A model generated the notes under the pieces. It had not been told where the DNA came from, made no database searches, and saw nothing but the letters and a program-made list of their open reading frames with translations. Positions 1 to 8,781 of a stretch of DNA of 64,000 bases are shown here, piece by piece. The DNA comes from Streptomyces sp. SID486 (lineage in GTDB: Bacteria; Actinomycetota; Actinomycetes; Streptomycetales; Streptomycetaceae), in NCBI RefSeq assembly GCF_009865385.1, contig NZ_WWJT01000204.1, positions 1 through 64,000 of the forward strand, written 5' to 3'. Every line of letters begins with the position of its first letter. The first letter of the stretch is position 1. The translations under genes were made by a program, and so were the position numbers.

Positions 1-59
1 CGCCCCCACGTGACGCACCCCACCCCACCACCCCGTTCAAACTCCGTTAACAATGGACT

Positions 60-1049
60 GTGATCTCACAGGTCTCCTCGATGCCCCGGAGCGCCCACCG
101 GCACAGGCCGGAGGCGACTCCCTACGTCGATCTCACCCGCGCCGAGTGGAGCGCGCTGCGGAACAAGACGCCGCTGCCGCTCACCGCCGAGGAGGTGGAG
201 AAGCTCCGCGGTCTCGGCGACGTCATCGACCTGGACGAGGTGCGGGACATCTACCTCCCGCTCTCCCGGCTCCTCAACCTCTACGTCGGCGCCACGGACG
301 GGCTCCGGGGGGCGCTGAACACGTTCCTCGGGGAGAAGGGCTCCCAGTCCGGCACCCCGTTCGTCATAGGGGTCGCCGGCTCCGTGGCCGTCGGCAAGTC
401 CACCGTGGCCCGGCTGCTGCAGGCCCTGCTCTCCCGCTGGCCCGAGCACCCGCGCGTGGAGCTGGTGACGACGGACGGGTTCCTGCTGCCGACCCGGGAG
501 CTGGAGGCCCGCGGCCTGATGTCGCGCAAGGGTTTCCCCGAGTCCTACGACCGCCGGGCCCTCACCCGCTTCGTCGCCGACATCAAGGCAGGCAAGAACG
601 AGGTGTCCGCGCCCGTCTACTCCCACCTCATCTACGACATCGTGGCCGACGAGAAGCTCACCGTCCGCCGCCCGGACATCCTGATCGTGGAGGGCCTGAA
701 CGTCCTCCAGCCCGCCCTGCCCGGCAAGGACGGCCGCACCCGGGTCGGTCTCGCCGACTACTTCGACTTCAGCGTGTACGTGGACGCGAGCGCCGAGGAC
801 ATCGAGCGCTGGTATCTCAACCGCTTCAAGAAGCTGCGCCAGACGGCCTTCCAGAACCCCAACTCGTACTTCCGCAAGTACACCCAGGTCTCCGAGGAGG
901 AGGCCCTGGACTACGCGCGCACCCTCTGGCGGACCATCAACAAGCCGAACCTGGTGGAGAACATCGCCCCCACCCGGGGCCGGGCCACGCTCATCCTCCG
1001 CAAGGGCCCCGACCACACGGTGCAGCGCCTCCGGCTCCGCAAGCTGTAG
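60..1049 (+). CDS. coaA: Pantothenate kinase, type I (CoaA)
   Basis: A 329-residue type I pantothenate kinase that phosphorylates pantothenate with ATP, the first committed step of coenzyme A synthesis in the cytosol. The Walker A loop [12 protein letters not shown] is at residues 104-115, followed by the family stretches VTTDGFLLP and IVEGLNVLQ. Length is normal for the family. GTG at 60 is chosen because the protein then begins a few residues before the conserved region; an in-frame ATG at 81 would shorten it by seven residues, and neither start has a strong ribosome binding site. The DUF389 gene follows 22 bases downstream on the same strand and may be cotranscribed. Confidence 0.95.
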   Translation: MISQVSSMPRSAHRHRPEATPYVDLTRAEWSALRNKTPLPLTAEEVEKLRGLGDVIDLDEVRDIYLPLSRLLNLYVGATDGLRGALNTFLGEKGSQSGTPFVIGVAGSVAVGKSTVARLLQALLSRWPEHPRVELVTTDGFLLPTRELEARGLMSRKGFPESYDRRALTRFVADIKAGKNEVSAPVYSHLIYDIVADEKLTVRRPDILIVEGLNVLQPALPGKDGRTRVGLADYFDFSVYVDASAEDIERWYLNRFKKLRQTAFQNPNSYFRKYTQVSEEEALDYARTLWRTINKPNLVENIAPTRGRATLILRKGPDHTVQRLRLRKL

Positions 1050-1071
1050 AACCGCCTGTTAGAAAGGCGCC

Positions 1072-2001
1072 ATGCTGCATCTGCGCCTGATCACACCGGC
1101 GGACCGGACCGACGAGGTGGTCCGTCTGATCGAGACCACGATCGGCACCACCCACCTCGTCGTCCTGCCGGGCGCCGCCCGCGCCCCCGCCGGAGACCTC
1201 GTCCTGTGCGACGTGGCCCGCGAGGCCGGGGACGGACTGATCGCCGGACTACGGCGCCTCGGCCTGGACGACACCGGCTCGATCGCCGTCGAGACCATCG
1301 ACCTCTCCCTGTCCCGGCGCGCCGACAAGGCGGAGGCCGACGCACCGGGCGAGGGCGCGGACGCGGTGCTGTGGGAGGGGCTGACCGACGCGACCCACGA
1401 GGAGTCGACGTTGTCGGTCACCTACGTCGCGTTCATCACGCTGGCCACGATGATCGCCGCCTGCGGTGTGGTGCTGGACAACGCCGTCCTGATCGTCGGC
1501 GCGATGGCGGTGGGACCGGAGTTCGGGCCGCTCGCCGGCGTCTGCACGGCGCTGGTGCAGCGCCATCCCCGCCTGGCGTGGCGCTCGCTGATCGCGCTGC
1601 TGGTCGGCTTCGCCGCGGCCATGGCCCTGACATCGGCGTTCAGCGTGCTCATGGACGCGGTCGGCCTGTTCAGCAAGGCGGAGCTGGAGGCCGACCGGCC
1701 CAACACCGGCTTCATCTACGCCCCGGACTGGTTCTCGTTCGTCGTGGCGGTGCTCGCCGGGATCGCCGGCACACTGTCGCTGACGTCCGCCAAGTCGGGC
1801 GCCCTGGTGGGCGTCGCCATCTCCGTGACGACCGTGCCCGCCGCCGCCAACGCGGCCGTGGCCCTGGTGTACGGCGACACCGGCCAGACGGCGCGTTCCT
1901 CGGAGCAGCTGCTGCTGAACCTGCTCGGCATCGTCGTCGCCGGAACGCTCACCCTGCTCGCCCAGAAGTACTTCTGGGCACGGCAACGGCAACGCGCCTG
2001 A
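1072..2001 (+). CDS. DUF389 family integral membrane protein
   Basis: A 309-residue protein of the DUF389 family, whose function is not established. Residues 1-100 form a soluble, probably cytoplasmic domain. From about residue 115 on there are five or six hydrophobic segments, including the family's small-residue helix around VGAMAVGPEFGPLAG. ATG at 1072 is preceded by GAAAGG, a modest ribosome binding site. It lies just downstream of coaA and ends in front of a strong bidirectional terminator, so coaA and this gene probably form one transcription unit. No catalytic motif is recognised, and a specific transport role would be a guess. Confidence 0.85.
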   Translation: MLHLRLITPADRTDEVVRLIETTIGTTHLVVLPGAARAPAGDLVLCDVAREAGDGLIAGLRRLGLDDTGSIAVETIDLSLSRRADKAEADAPGEGADAVLWEGLTDATHEESTLSVTYVAFITLATMIAACGVVLDNAVLIVGAMAVGPEFGPLAGVCTALVQRHPRLAWRSLIALLVGFAAAMALTSAFSVLMDAVGLFSKAELEADRPNTGFIYAPDWFSFVVAVLAGIAGTLSLTSAKSGALVGVAISVTTVPAAANAAVALVYGDTGQTARSSEQLLLNLLGIVVAGTLTLLAQKYFWARQRQRA

Positions 2002-2008
2002 AAGAGGT

Positions 2009-2063
2009 GCGGGGACCGCGCGGCCCGCCACGGACACACCGTGGCGGGCCGCGCGGTCCCCGC
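2009..2063. terminator. Perfect bidirectional terminator hairpin
   Basis: Inverted repeat with 25-base arms (2009-2033 and 2039-2063) matching perfectly around a five-base loop. It lies between the convergent DUF389 gene (+) and glmM (-), so it can end transcription from both sides. There is no U-tract, as is common for Streptomyces terminators. Confidence 0.85.
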
Positions 2064-2079
2064 GCTCCCGGGTCCCGGA

Positions 2080-3438
2080 CTAGCCGAGGGCCGACTTCAC
2101 CGCGTCGGCCAGCCGCCCGGCGACCGCGCGGGCCTGCTCGATGTCGGCCGCCTCGACCATGACGCGGACCAGCGGTTCGGTGCCCGACGGGCGCAGCAGC
2201 ACCCGCCCGGTCTCCCCCAGCTCCCGCTCGGCCTCGGTGACCGCGGCGGCGAGGTCCGCCGACGTCTTCACCCGCGACCTGTCCACGTCCGGGACGTTGA
2301 TCAGCACCTGCGGCAGCCGCTCCATGACCGAGGCCAGCTCCCGCAGCGTCCGGCCGGTCTGGGCGACCCGCGCCGCGAGCAGCAGGCCGGTCAGCGTGCC
2401 GTCACCGGTCGTCGCGTGGTCGAGGATGATCACGTGCCCGGACTGCTCGCCGCCGAGGGCGTAGCCGTGCTCCTTCAGCTCCTCCAGCACGTACCGGTCG
2501 CCGACGGCCGTCTGCACCAGCCGGATCCCGGCCTTCTCCATCGCCAGCTTGAAGCCCAGGTTGGACATCACCGTGGCGACGACCGTGTCGGCCCGCAGCT
2601 CGGAGCGCTCCCGCATGGCCAGCGCCAGCACGGCGAGGATCTGGTCGCCGTCGACCTCGTCGCCGGTGTGGTCCACGGCCAGGCAGCGGTCGGCGTCGCC
2701 GTCGTGCGCGATGCCGAAGTCGGCGCCCTCGGCGAGGACCGCCGCCTTCAGCTTGTCCAGGTGGGTGGAGCCGCAGCCGTCGTTGATGTTGAGCCCGTCC
2801 GGCTCGGCACCGATCGTGACGATCTGGGCGCCCGCCCGCGTGAACGCCTCCGGCGAGACCCCCGAGGCCGCGCCGTGCGCTTCGTCCAGGACGATCTTCA
2901 GACCGTCGAGCCGGTTGGGCAGCACCGACAGCAGATGGCCGACGTACTGCTCGAAGCCCTCCTCGTACGACCGCACGCGGCCGACCCCGGCGCCCGTCGG
3001 CCGCTGCCAGGGCTCGCCGTGCCGGTGCGAGTCGTAGACCGCCTCGATCCTGTCCTCCAGCTCGTCGGCGAGCTTGTGACCGCCGCGGGCGAAGAACTTG
3101 ATGCCGTTGTCCGGCATGGCGTTGTGGCTGGCGGAGAGCATCACACCGAGGTCGGCGCCGAGCGCACCGGTCAGGTGGGCCACCGCGGGCGTCGGCAGCA
3201 CGCCGACGCGCAGGACGTCCACGCCCGCGCTGGCCAGGCCGGCCACCACCGCGGCCTCCAGGAACTCCCCGGACGCGCGCGGGTCCCGTCCGACCACCGC
3301 TGTCGGCTTGTGGCCCTCGAAGGTGCCCGCCTCGGCCAGCACGTGCGCCGCGGCGACGGAGAGACCGAGCGCCATCTCGGCCGTCAGATCCGCATTGGCG
3401 ACACCGCGCACGCCGTCCGTGCCGAAGAGTCGTCCCAC
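2080..3438 (-). CDS. glmM: Phosphoglucosamine mutase (GlmM)
   Basis: A 452-residue phosphoglucosamine mutase converting glucosamine-6-phosphate to glucosamine-1-phosphate, a precursor of UDP-GlcNAc for peptidoglycan. The start region carries the family signature [14 protein letters not shown]. The phosphorylated catalytic serine lies in SASHN (Ser104), the Mg-binding loop is DGDADR, and the C-terminal phosphate-binding loop is RPSGTEP. GTG at 3438 is chosen because AGGAGG lies just upstream and the signature starts immediately; an open frame continues upstream but looks noncoding. Downstream of rpsI on the same strand, with a terminator-like hairpin between them, so it probably has its own promoter. 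Confidence 0.96.
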   Translation of the reverse strand: MGRLFGTDGVRGVANADLTAEMALGLSVAAAHVLAEAGTFEGHKPTAVVGRDPRASGEFLEAAVVAGLASAGVDVLRVGVLPTPAVAHLTGALGADLGVMLSASHNAMPDNGIKFFARGGHKLADELEDRIEAVYDSHRHGEPWQRPTGAGVGRVRSYEEGFEQYVGHLLSVLPNRLDGLKIVLDEAHGAASGVSPEAFTRAGAQIVTIGAEPDGLNINDGCGSTHLDKLKAAVLAEGADFGIAHDGDADRCLAVDHTGDEVDGDQILAVLALAMRERSELRADTVVATVMSNLGFKLAMEKAGIRLVQTAVGDRYVLEELKEHGYALGGEQSGHVIILDHATTGDGTLTGLLLAARVAQTGRTLRELASVMERLPQVLINVPDVDRSRVKTSADLAAAVTEAERELGETGRVLLRPSGTEPLVRVMVEAADIEQARAVAGRLADAVKSALG

Positions 3439-3565
3439 TTGTCCTCCTGAGGAAGCATCGATGTCGGAAGCGGTCAGGTGCCGCGTCGGGTGGCAGACGT
3501 CCCCGCATCCGATCACACAAGCCTTTGAGCGTCTTGTGTCGTTATACGCCCTTGGCTGGGATAAA

Positions 3566-3608
3566 CGAACGCCCCGGGGGCACATGTGGCGTGCCGCCGG
3601 GGCGTTCG
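3566..3608 (-). terminator. Terminator hairpin after rplM-rpsI
   Basis: Twelve-base perfect arms (3566-3577, 3597-3608) with an inner GGCAC/GTGCC stem. It lies 49 bases past the rpsI stop, between rpsI and glmM on the minus strand, and probably ends the rplM-rpsI transcript. Confidence 0.65.
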
Positions 3609-3656
3609 GAGTACGCGGGGCCGAAGCCCGTACCACGTACGAGCAGGCAGCGAAGC

Positions 3657-4169
3657 TTAGCGCTTGCTGTACTGCGGAGCCTTGCGGGCCTTCTTCAGAC
3701 CGGCCTTCTTGCGCTCGACCGCACGGTCGTCGCGCTTGAGGAAGCCGGCCTTCTTCAGCGGGCCGCGGTTGTTGTCGACGTCGGCCTCGTTCAGCGCACG
3801 GGCGACACCGAGACGGAGCGCACCGGCCTGACCGGAGACACCGCCACCCGCGATGCGGGCGATGACGTCGTAACGGCCTTCGAGCTCGAGCACCTTGAAG
3901 GGCTCGTTGACTTCCTGCTGGTGCACCTTGTTCGGGAAGTAGTCCTCGAGGGTGCGACCGTTGATCTTCCACTTGCCGGTGCCCGGGACGATCCGGACAC
4001 GGGCGATGGCGTTCTTGCGACGGCCCAGGCCGGCGGCCGGCTGGGGCTCGCCGAAGCGGGACGCCATCGACTCCGAGGTGTACTCACCCTCGACGGGGAC
4101 CTCGGACTCGGTGGTGTAGCTGTCGATGTCAAGCTCTTCGAGCGGCTGCTCGGCAGTGGTCTCGGCCAC
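3657..4169 (-). CDS. rpsI: 30S ribosomal protein uS9
   Basis: A 170-residue uS9 of the 30S head. The conserved domain starts near residue 47 ([12 protein letters not shown]) and ends in the family tail QYSKR, whose last residues reach the P-site tRNA anticodon region. The first 45 or so residues are an acidic extension rich in Glu, Thr and Ser, absent from the ~130-residue enterobacterial protein; such extensions are usual in actinobacteria. GTG start at 4169. It follows rplM by 42 bases, the standard L13-S9 pair. Confidence 0.97.
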   Translation of the reverse strand: MAETTAEQPLEELDIDSYTTESEVPVEGEYTSESMASRFGEPQPAAGLGRRKNAIARVRIVPGTGKWKINGRTLEDYFPNKVHQQEVNEPFKVLELEGRYDVIARIAGGGVSGQAGALRLGVARALNEADVDNNRGPLKKAGFLKRDDRAVERKKAGLKKARKAPQYSKR

Positions 4170-4211
4170 GATTCTCCTCAGATTCTCTTCAGTCTTAGGG
4201 GGTGGCCGGTA

Positions 4212-4655
4212 CTACTGCGCGACCTGGGTGATCTCGAACGGCTGCGGCTGCTGCGCGCCGTGCGGGTGCTGGTCACCCTTGTAGACCTTCAGCTTCGAGA
4301 GCATCTGACGGCCCAGGGAGTTCTTGGGGAGCATGCCCTTGACGGCCTTCTCGACGGCCTTCTCGGGGTTCTTGTCGAGCAGCTCGTCGTAACGGACGGA
4401 GCGCAGACCACCCGGGTAGCCGGAGTGGCGGTACGCCATCTTCTGGGTCCGCTTGTTGCCGGACAGGTGCACCTTGTCGGCGTTGATGATGATGACGAAG
4501 TCACCAGCGTCGACGTGCGGCGCGTAGATCGGCTTGTGCTTGCCCCGCAGGAGGGTCGCAGCTGTGGTGGCGAGACGGCCCAGGACAACGTCCTGAGCGT
4601 CGATGACGTGCCACTGGCGCGTCACATCGCCGGGCTTGGGGCTGTACGTACGCAC
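4212..4655 (-). CDS. rplM: 50S ribosomal protein uL13
   Basis: A 147-residue uL13, an early-assembling 50S protein. The sequence matches the family from the first residues ([15 protein letters not shown]) through the [11 protein letters not shown] motif to the C-terminal helix, and the length is typical. It is the first gene of the rplM-rpsI operon. A candidate promoter lies at 4832-4861, giving a leader of about 170 bases. Confidence 0.97.
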   Translation of the reverse strand: MRTYSPKPGDVTRQWHVIDAQDVVLGRLATTAATLLRGKHKPIYAPHVDAGDFVIIINADKVHLSGNKRTQKMAYRHSGYPGGLRSVRYDELLDKNPEKAVEKAVKGMLPKNSLGRQMLSKLKVYKGDQHPHGAQQPQPFEITQVAQ

Positions 4656-4831
4656 GGTTCGTAGCCTTCGCTTCGAGTGAATGGTCCTGAACAGGTCACC
4701 GAAACGATCACGACAGCCTCGACCGCACCGCGGTGACGCAAACCGCGTGCTGATCGCTGGTCATCGGCCCGGTGGACCGGTGTAAGGGCCCGTCCCGTGA
4801 GAATGAGCAAGCCAATACACAACGAAGAAGC

Positions 4832-4861
4832 AGGTTACCTGCCAGGCCCCGGACGGGTCAA
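4832..4861 (-). promoter_or_regulatory. Candidate rplM-rpsI promoter
   Basis: On the minus strand TTGACC (4861-4856) is followed after 18 bases by TAACCT (4837-4832), a good match to the vegetative sigma consensus. Transcription would begin near 4825, leaving a leader of about 170 bases. Predicted from sequence only. Confidence 0.55.
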
Positions 4862-4950
4862 AACGAGTCTCTTCCCCTCTTGTCGCGGCTCGCGCGACGG
4901 ACAAACAAGGCATGCCGCCGGACGCGCTCCTGCGCACTCCGCCCCCCGTC

Positions 4951-4956
4951 TAAGAT
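4951..4956 (+). promoter_or_regulatory. -10 element of a probable leaderless promoter
   Basis: TAAGAT ends seven bases before the A of ATG at 4964, so the predicted first transcribed base is about the start codon itself. There is no ribosome binding site in front of that ATG. No convincing -35 box was seen. Confidence 0.45.
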
Positions 4957-4963
4957 GCGCCCC

Positions 4964-5842
4964 ATGAGTTACGGGCAGGGGGGACCCCAGTCTCAATGGG
5001 ATCCCTGGAAACCGAATTCCCAGCAGCAGCCGTGGAACGCCGGAGCCGACGACGGGACGCCTGACTGGGCCGCGCTCGCCGAGGCATCGGAGACGCGGAA
5101 CAAGCGCCGCAAGCTGCTGTTCATAGCCGGCGGCGCCCTCGCCACGGTCGCGATAGGCACCGCGGTCGCGATGGCCGTCGTCTCCGCCGGCGGCGGGGAT
5201 GCGGAGGCCGGGCCCGGCAACCTGCCCGCCAGCGCCTCACTGCCGGCCTCCGGCAGCGCGACGCCGTCCTTCGCGCCGACCAGCGCACCACCGCCGCTGG
5301 ACCCGAAGGACTTCATCTCCAGCGCCAAGAAGGACACCGCCCCGCTCGGCCCCGGCACGCTGTTCCCGGGCACCCAGCTGACCATGGGCGGCACCGTGTA
5401 CAAGAAGGGCCCGACGGCCGACACCGGGAGCTGCGCCACCGCCGCCGGCGGCACGCTGCCCAAGGCCCTCACCGCCAACGGCTGCACCCGCCTGATCCGC
5501 GCCACCTACACCAAGGGCGACATCGCCGTCACCGTCGGTGTCGCCGTCTTCGACACCGCGGACCGCGCCACGCAGGCCAAGGCCCAGACCGACGACCGGA
5601 GCATCGTGCGCTCCCTGTTCGGCAAGGGCGTCAAGCCGTTCTGCGACGGAGCGTTCTGCCGCTCCACCAGGAACGCCTTCGGCCGCTACGCCTACTTCAC
5701 GGTCGCCGGCTTCACCAGCGGCAAGGACGTCACCAAGAAGGACACCAAGGTCTTCGACGTCGGCAACGACCTCGCCCAGTTCACCGTCAACCAGATCTAC
5801 CGCCGCGGCCAGGTCCAGGCGTCGGCCGCGACCGACCGGTAG
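4964..5842 (+). CDS. Membrane-anchored protein of unknown function
   Basis: A 292-residue protein I do not recognise beyond its architecture. Residues 1-40 are hydrophilic and rich in Gln, Trp, Pro and Asp. An RKKR-like basic stretch precedes one transmembrane helix at about residues 46-70 (LLFIAGGALATVAIGTAVAM). A Ser/Pro/Ala-rich linker follows, then an external domain with several cysteines (near SCATAAGG, NGCTRL, FCDGAFC). The topology suggests a single-pass cell-surface protein. ATG at 4964 is preferred for the leaderless arrangement; ATG at 4955 is also in frame. It is divergent from rplM and convergent with the glycosyltransferase gene at 5852. Confidence 0.75.
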   Translation: MSYGQGGPQSQWDPWKPNSQQQPWNAGADDGTPDWAALAEASETRNKRRKLLFIAGGALATVAIGTAVAMAVVSAGGGDAEAGPGNLPASASLPASGSATPSFAPTSAPPPLDPKDFISSAKKDTAPLGPGTLFPGTQLTMGGTVYKKGPTADTGSCATAAGGTLPKALTANGCTRLIRATYTKGDIAVTVGVAVFDTADRATQAKAQTDDRSIVRSLFGKGVKPFCDGAFCRSTRNAFGRYAYFTVAGFTSGKDVTKKDTKVFDVGNDLAQFTVNQIYRRGQVQASAATDR

Positions 5843-5851
5843 CCCCGCCCG

Positions 5852-6595
5852 CTAGTGCCGCTTCAGCCGTAGCCGCAGCGGCACCACCGCCGACTCCAGC
5901 TGCGTGCGCAGGGTCATCTTGGAGACACCCTCCGTGCGCTCGGCGAACCGGATCGGGATCTCCACGGCCTTGTGCCCGGCCCGTACGGCCTTGTACTTCA
6001 GCTCCACCTGGAAGCTATAGCCCGCGCTGTCCAGGGACGACAGGTCGACGTCGCGCAGGGTGGCCGCCGACCACAGGTTGAAGCCGGCCGTGATGTCCTC
6101 GATCTCGGTGCCGAGGACCGCGCGCGCGTACCGGTTGGCGAAGCGGGAGAGCAGCACGCGGTGCGCGCCCCACCGCTCGTCCAGCGAGCCGCCCGCCACG
6201 TACCGGCTGCCGATCACCAGGCCGGCGCCGGTGCCGAGGGCCGTCTCCAGCATGCGCGGCACGGCCTCCACCGGATGACTTCCGTCGGCGTCCATCTGGA
6301 CGACGTACGCGGCGCCCTCCGCCAGCGCGGCGGACATCCCGGCCGTGTACGCCCGCCCGAGCCCGTCCTTCTCCGTGCGGTGCAGCACGCTCATCCGGCG
6401 CCGGCCGCCGCTGTTGTACTCCTCCGCCAGCTCCTCCGCGATCCGCCCGGTGCCGTCCGGGCTGGAGTCGTCGACGACCTTCAGATGCAGCCCGTCCAGC
6501 TCCAGACCGAGCAGGGCCTCGGCCATCCCGGGCAGGTTCGCCGCCTCGTTGTACGTCGGCATCACCACGGTGACCGGCCGCTCGCCGTCCGCCAT
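5852..6595 (-). CDS. Family 2 glycosyltransferase, polyprenol-monophosphomannose-synthase-like
   Basis: A 247-residue GT2 enzyme resembling dolichol/polyprenol phosphate mannose synthases. Near the N-terminus it has VVMPTYNEAANLP, then DDSSPDGT and the metal-binding QMDADGSHP (DAD motif), all intact. There is no C-terminal membrane domain, so the product is soluble or peripheral and may load a sugar onto polyprenyl phosphate at the inner membrane face. ATG at 6595 follows a purine-rich ribosome binding site. The GT-C transferase gene upstream could use such a lipid-linked sugar as donor, which is an inference from adjacency. It is separated from that gene by 188 bases. Confidence 0.85.
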   Translation of the reverse strand: MADGERPVTVVMPTYNEAANLPGMAEALLGLELDGLHLKVVDDSSPDGTGRIAEELAEEYNSGGRRRMSVLHRTEKDGLGRAYTAGMSAALAEGAAYVVQMDADGSHPVEAVPRMLETALGTGAGLVIGSRYVAGGSLDERWGAHRVLLSRFANRYARAVLGTEIEDITAGFNLWSAATLRDVDLSSLDSAGYSFQVELKYKAVRAGHKAVEIPIRFAERTEGVSKMTLRTQLESAVVPLRLRLKRH

Positions 6596-6783
6596 CACTG
6601 TTCCTTCCCTTCGGGTGCCGGCCTGTCCGGCGCCCGGAACCGCCGGCCCGCCGCGGCCCGGCGTGCCGCGTCGAGCTCTCCACGCCCGTCCACGATCCAC
6701 GGCCGGCCCGACCGGGCCGTGAGGTGACCGGGCCGTGAGGTGATCGGGGCCGCCGTCGACCCCGACGATCAAAAGGTTCCGCG

Positions 6784-8781
6784 TCAGGAGGTCTTGGTCC
6801 AGATGCGGTAGTGGCCGGTGCCGCTGGAATTACGGAACGGCAGGTCGGCGAGGAGCCGGTAGTGCCGGTTGCCCTCGACGGCGTCCGCGATCACGGCGTC
6901 GACCCGGGGATTGGTGAGACCGTCCAGGACGATCAGGTCGTACTCACCGTCGCGCAGGGCCGCGCGGTAGGCGTCGTCACCCGAGTGACGGGCGCCCTTC
7001 CGGTCCGTGTACTCCAGGGCGAAGACCCCCTGCCACTGCCGGTGGCTGGTCTTGTCGCGCAGGTAGTAGACGGGCACCTCGGGTGTCGAGGCGAGGTAGT
7101 GGCCCTTGCGGTCCACATGGGAGTCGACGACCTGGATCATCTTCGTGGAGTCGGGCCAGACGCCGTAACGCCAGTCCGCCTGCGAGATGCCCAGGCAGAG
7201 CGTCGCCGTCCACAGCATGATGCCGAGCTGGGGGTAGCGGAAGTGGGCGCCGATCAGCCGGGTCACGCCCACGCCTGCCATCGGCGCGGCGAAGAGCAGG
7301 CCGAAGCCGACGTGCTTGAACAGCGAGACGACGGTGCCCAGGTGCACCTGGTACGCGGGAGCGAGCAGGGCGGTGCCGCACAGCACCAGTCCGAGCAGGA
7401 ACCGCCAGCGCCGGCCGGGGCTGCCGAGGCGCTGGGCGGCCGGTGACTCGTTCATGCGGCTGCGCCGCACGTAGGACACCGCGCCGCCGACGGCGGTGAG
7501 GAACATCAGCCCGCCCCACTCGGCGGACCGCTGGAGCAGGAAGGCGGTGCTGTCGGCGCCGTGGGCGCGGTCGGTGGTGGTCTGCCGCACGCCCGCCAGC
7601 AGGTCGGTGGCGTACACGCCCGCCCCGAGCAGGGCGCCGATGCCGAGCGCGAGCAGCAGCATCCGCACAAACGCCTTGCCGCCCTTGTGCGGCCAGCCGG
7701 TGAGCAGGGCCAGCACGACGATGGTCGGCAGGTACAGTCCGGCCGCGTACTTCACGCCGACGGCGAGGACGGCGACGGGTGCGGCGAGCAGTACGGCGGC
7801 CACGGGCGCCCGGTCGGTGCGTACGACGATCCACGTGGCCAGAGCCAGCAGGAACACCGCGGCGGCGTCGTAGGTGGCGAAGTAGCCCATGACGACGGTC
7901 GACTGCACCACGGCGAAGAGCGCCGCGCCGGCCAGCGCGGCCCGCTCGTTGAACAGCCGCCGGGTGAAGGAGTAGAGCAGCGCGGTGGTGCCCAGCATGA
8001 ACGCGAGGCTCGTCAGGCGGGCCCCGGTGAGTCCGAAGCGGCTGTCCACGGCGGCGGCGAGCACCGGGTAGAGCTGCGGCGACCCGGAGAAGTACGCGGC
8101 GTAGTCGACCGGCAGCGGGGTGCCGTGCAGCAGGTGCCGCAACTCGGCGTGGCCTGCCGCCAGGTACAGGGCCTCGTCCTGGAACGCGGTGTTGGCCAGG
8201 CGCAGCGAGAGCACCGCCTGGACGGTCAGCACGAACAGCAGCACGGCGCGGCTGACCCAGGCGCGCCGCCGGCTGGCCGCCATGTCCCAGCCGACCTCGG
8301 GGGTCTGCGGCACGTGGTAGGCGGGCGCGGCCGGCGCGGCCGCCTCCGGCACCGTCCGCAGGGCGAACGTCTCCTGGTCGTCCGGCTGCTGGTACGGGTA
8401 GGTCCGGGGGTCGTAGTCGTACCCCTCGGGAGTGTCGTAGCCCTGGGAAACGGCAGGTCCCGGGTCATAGCCGTGGTCCTGACCATGGCCGTGGTCCTGA
8501 CCGGGGCCGGGGCCGCGGGCCTGACCGTGGCCGGGGCCGCGGGCCTGAGCGTGGCCGTGGCCGTGGGCCTGACCGTGGCCGTAGTCCTGGCCAGGGCCGG
8601 GGCCGTGGGCCTGACCGTGGTCCTGGCCCGGATGATGACCCCGCGCACGGCCCTGGGGGTCGTCGTGGCCCTGCGGCTGACGCGGGATGTAGCCGTCGGA
8701 GTTGAACCAGCCGCCCTGGGGCTCGTCGTCGGCGTACGGGTCGTACGGCTGCGGCGTGTAGTACTCGGGGTGAGAGGTCAT
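6784..8781 (-). CDS. GT-C (ArnT/PMT-like) membrane glycosyltransferase with His/Gly/Gln-rich N-terminus
   Basis: About 665 residues. From residue 175 on there are many hydrophobic segments (roughly 11-13), and FQDEALYLA near residue 201 carries the Asp-Glu pair typical of the first external loop of GT39/ArnT-type GT-C enzymes, which move sugars from polyprenyl phosphate to an acceptor outside the membrane. The first 170 residues are a predicted cytoplasmic, disordered tail with GHGQAHGHGHAQ-type repeats encoded by 24-bp tandem units (8497-8592). ATG at 8781 shares its A with the TGA of the GH26-like gene, indicating translational coupling; GTG at 8784 is an alternative. Acceptor and sugar are unknown. 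Confidence 0.8.
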   Translation of the reverse strand: MTSHPEYYTPQPYDPYADDEPQGGWFNSDGYIPRQPQGHDDPQGRARGHHPGQDHGQAHGPGPGQDYGHGQAHGHGHAQARGPGHGQARGPGPGQDHGHGQDHGYDPGPAVSQGYDTPEGYDYDPRTYPYQQPDDQETFALRTVPEAAAPAAPAYHVPQTPEVGWDMAASRRRAWVSRAVLLFVLTVQAVLSLRLANTAFQDEALYLAAGHAELRHLLHGTPLPVDYAAYFSGSPQLYPVLAAAVDSRFGLTGARLTSLAFMLGTTALLYSFTRRLFNERAALAGAALFAVVQSTVVMGYFATYDAAAVFLLALATWIVVRTDRAPVAAVLLAAPVAVLAVGVKYAAGLYLPTIVVLALLTGWPHKGGKAFVRMLLLALGIGALLGAGVYATDLLAGVRQTTTDRAHGADSTAFLLQRSAEWGGLMFLTAVGGAVSYVRRSRMNESPAAQRLGSPGRRWRFLLGLVLCGTALLAPAYQVHLGTVVSLFKHVGFGLLFAAPMAGVGVTRLIGAHFRYPQLGIMLWTATLCLGISQADWRYGVWPDSTKMIQVVDSHVDRKGHYLASTPEVPVYYLRDKTSHRQWQGVFALEYTDRKGARHSGDDAYRAALRDGEYDLIVLDGLTNPRVDAVIADAVEGNRHYRLLADLPFRNSSGTGHYRIWTKTS
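8497..8592 (-). repeat. 24-bp tandem repeat coding for Gly/His/Gln-rich tail
   Basis: Four consecutive 24-bp units starting at 8497, 8521, 8545 and 8569, each eight codons and so frame-preserving, with degenerate copies continuing to about 8630. They encode AQARGPGH-like octads in the cytoplasmic tail of the GT-C protein. Confidence 0.75.

Larger units (their letters stand above)
4656..4963. other. Divergent intergenic region rplM / 4964 gene
   Basis: About 308 bases between divergent genes. The left part is the leader of rplM-rpsI (-), with a candidate promoter at 4832-4861. The right end carries a TAAGAT box just in front of the ATG at 4964. No open frame here looks coding. Confidence 0.6.

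Noticed and set aside
2041-3450. A 469-codon plus-strand frame opposite glmM.
   Set aside because: It is antisense to an unmistakable glmM with all catalytic motifs.
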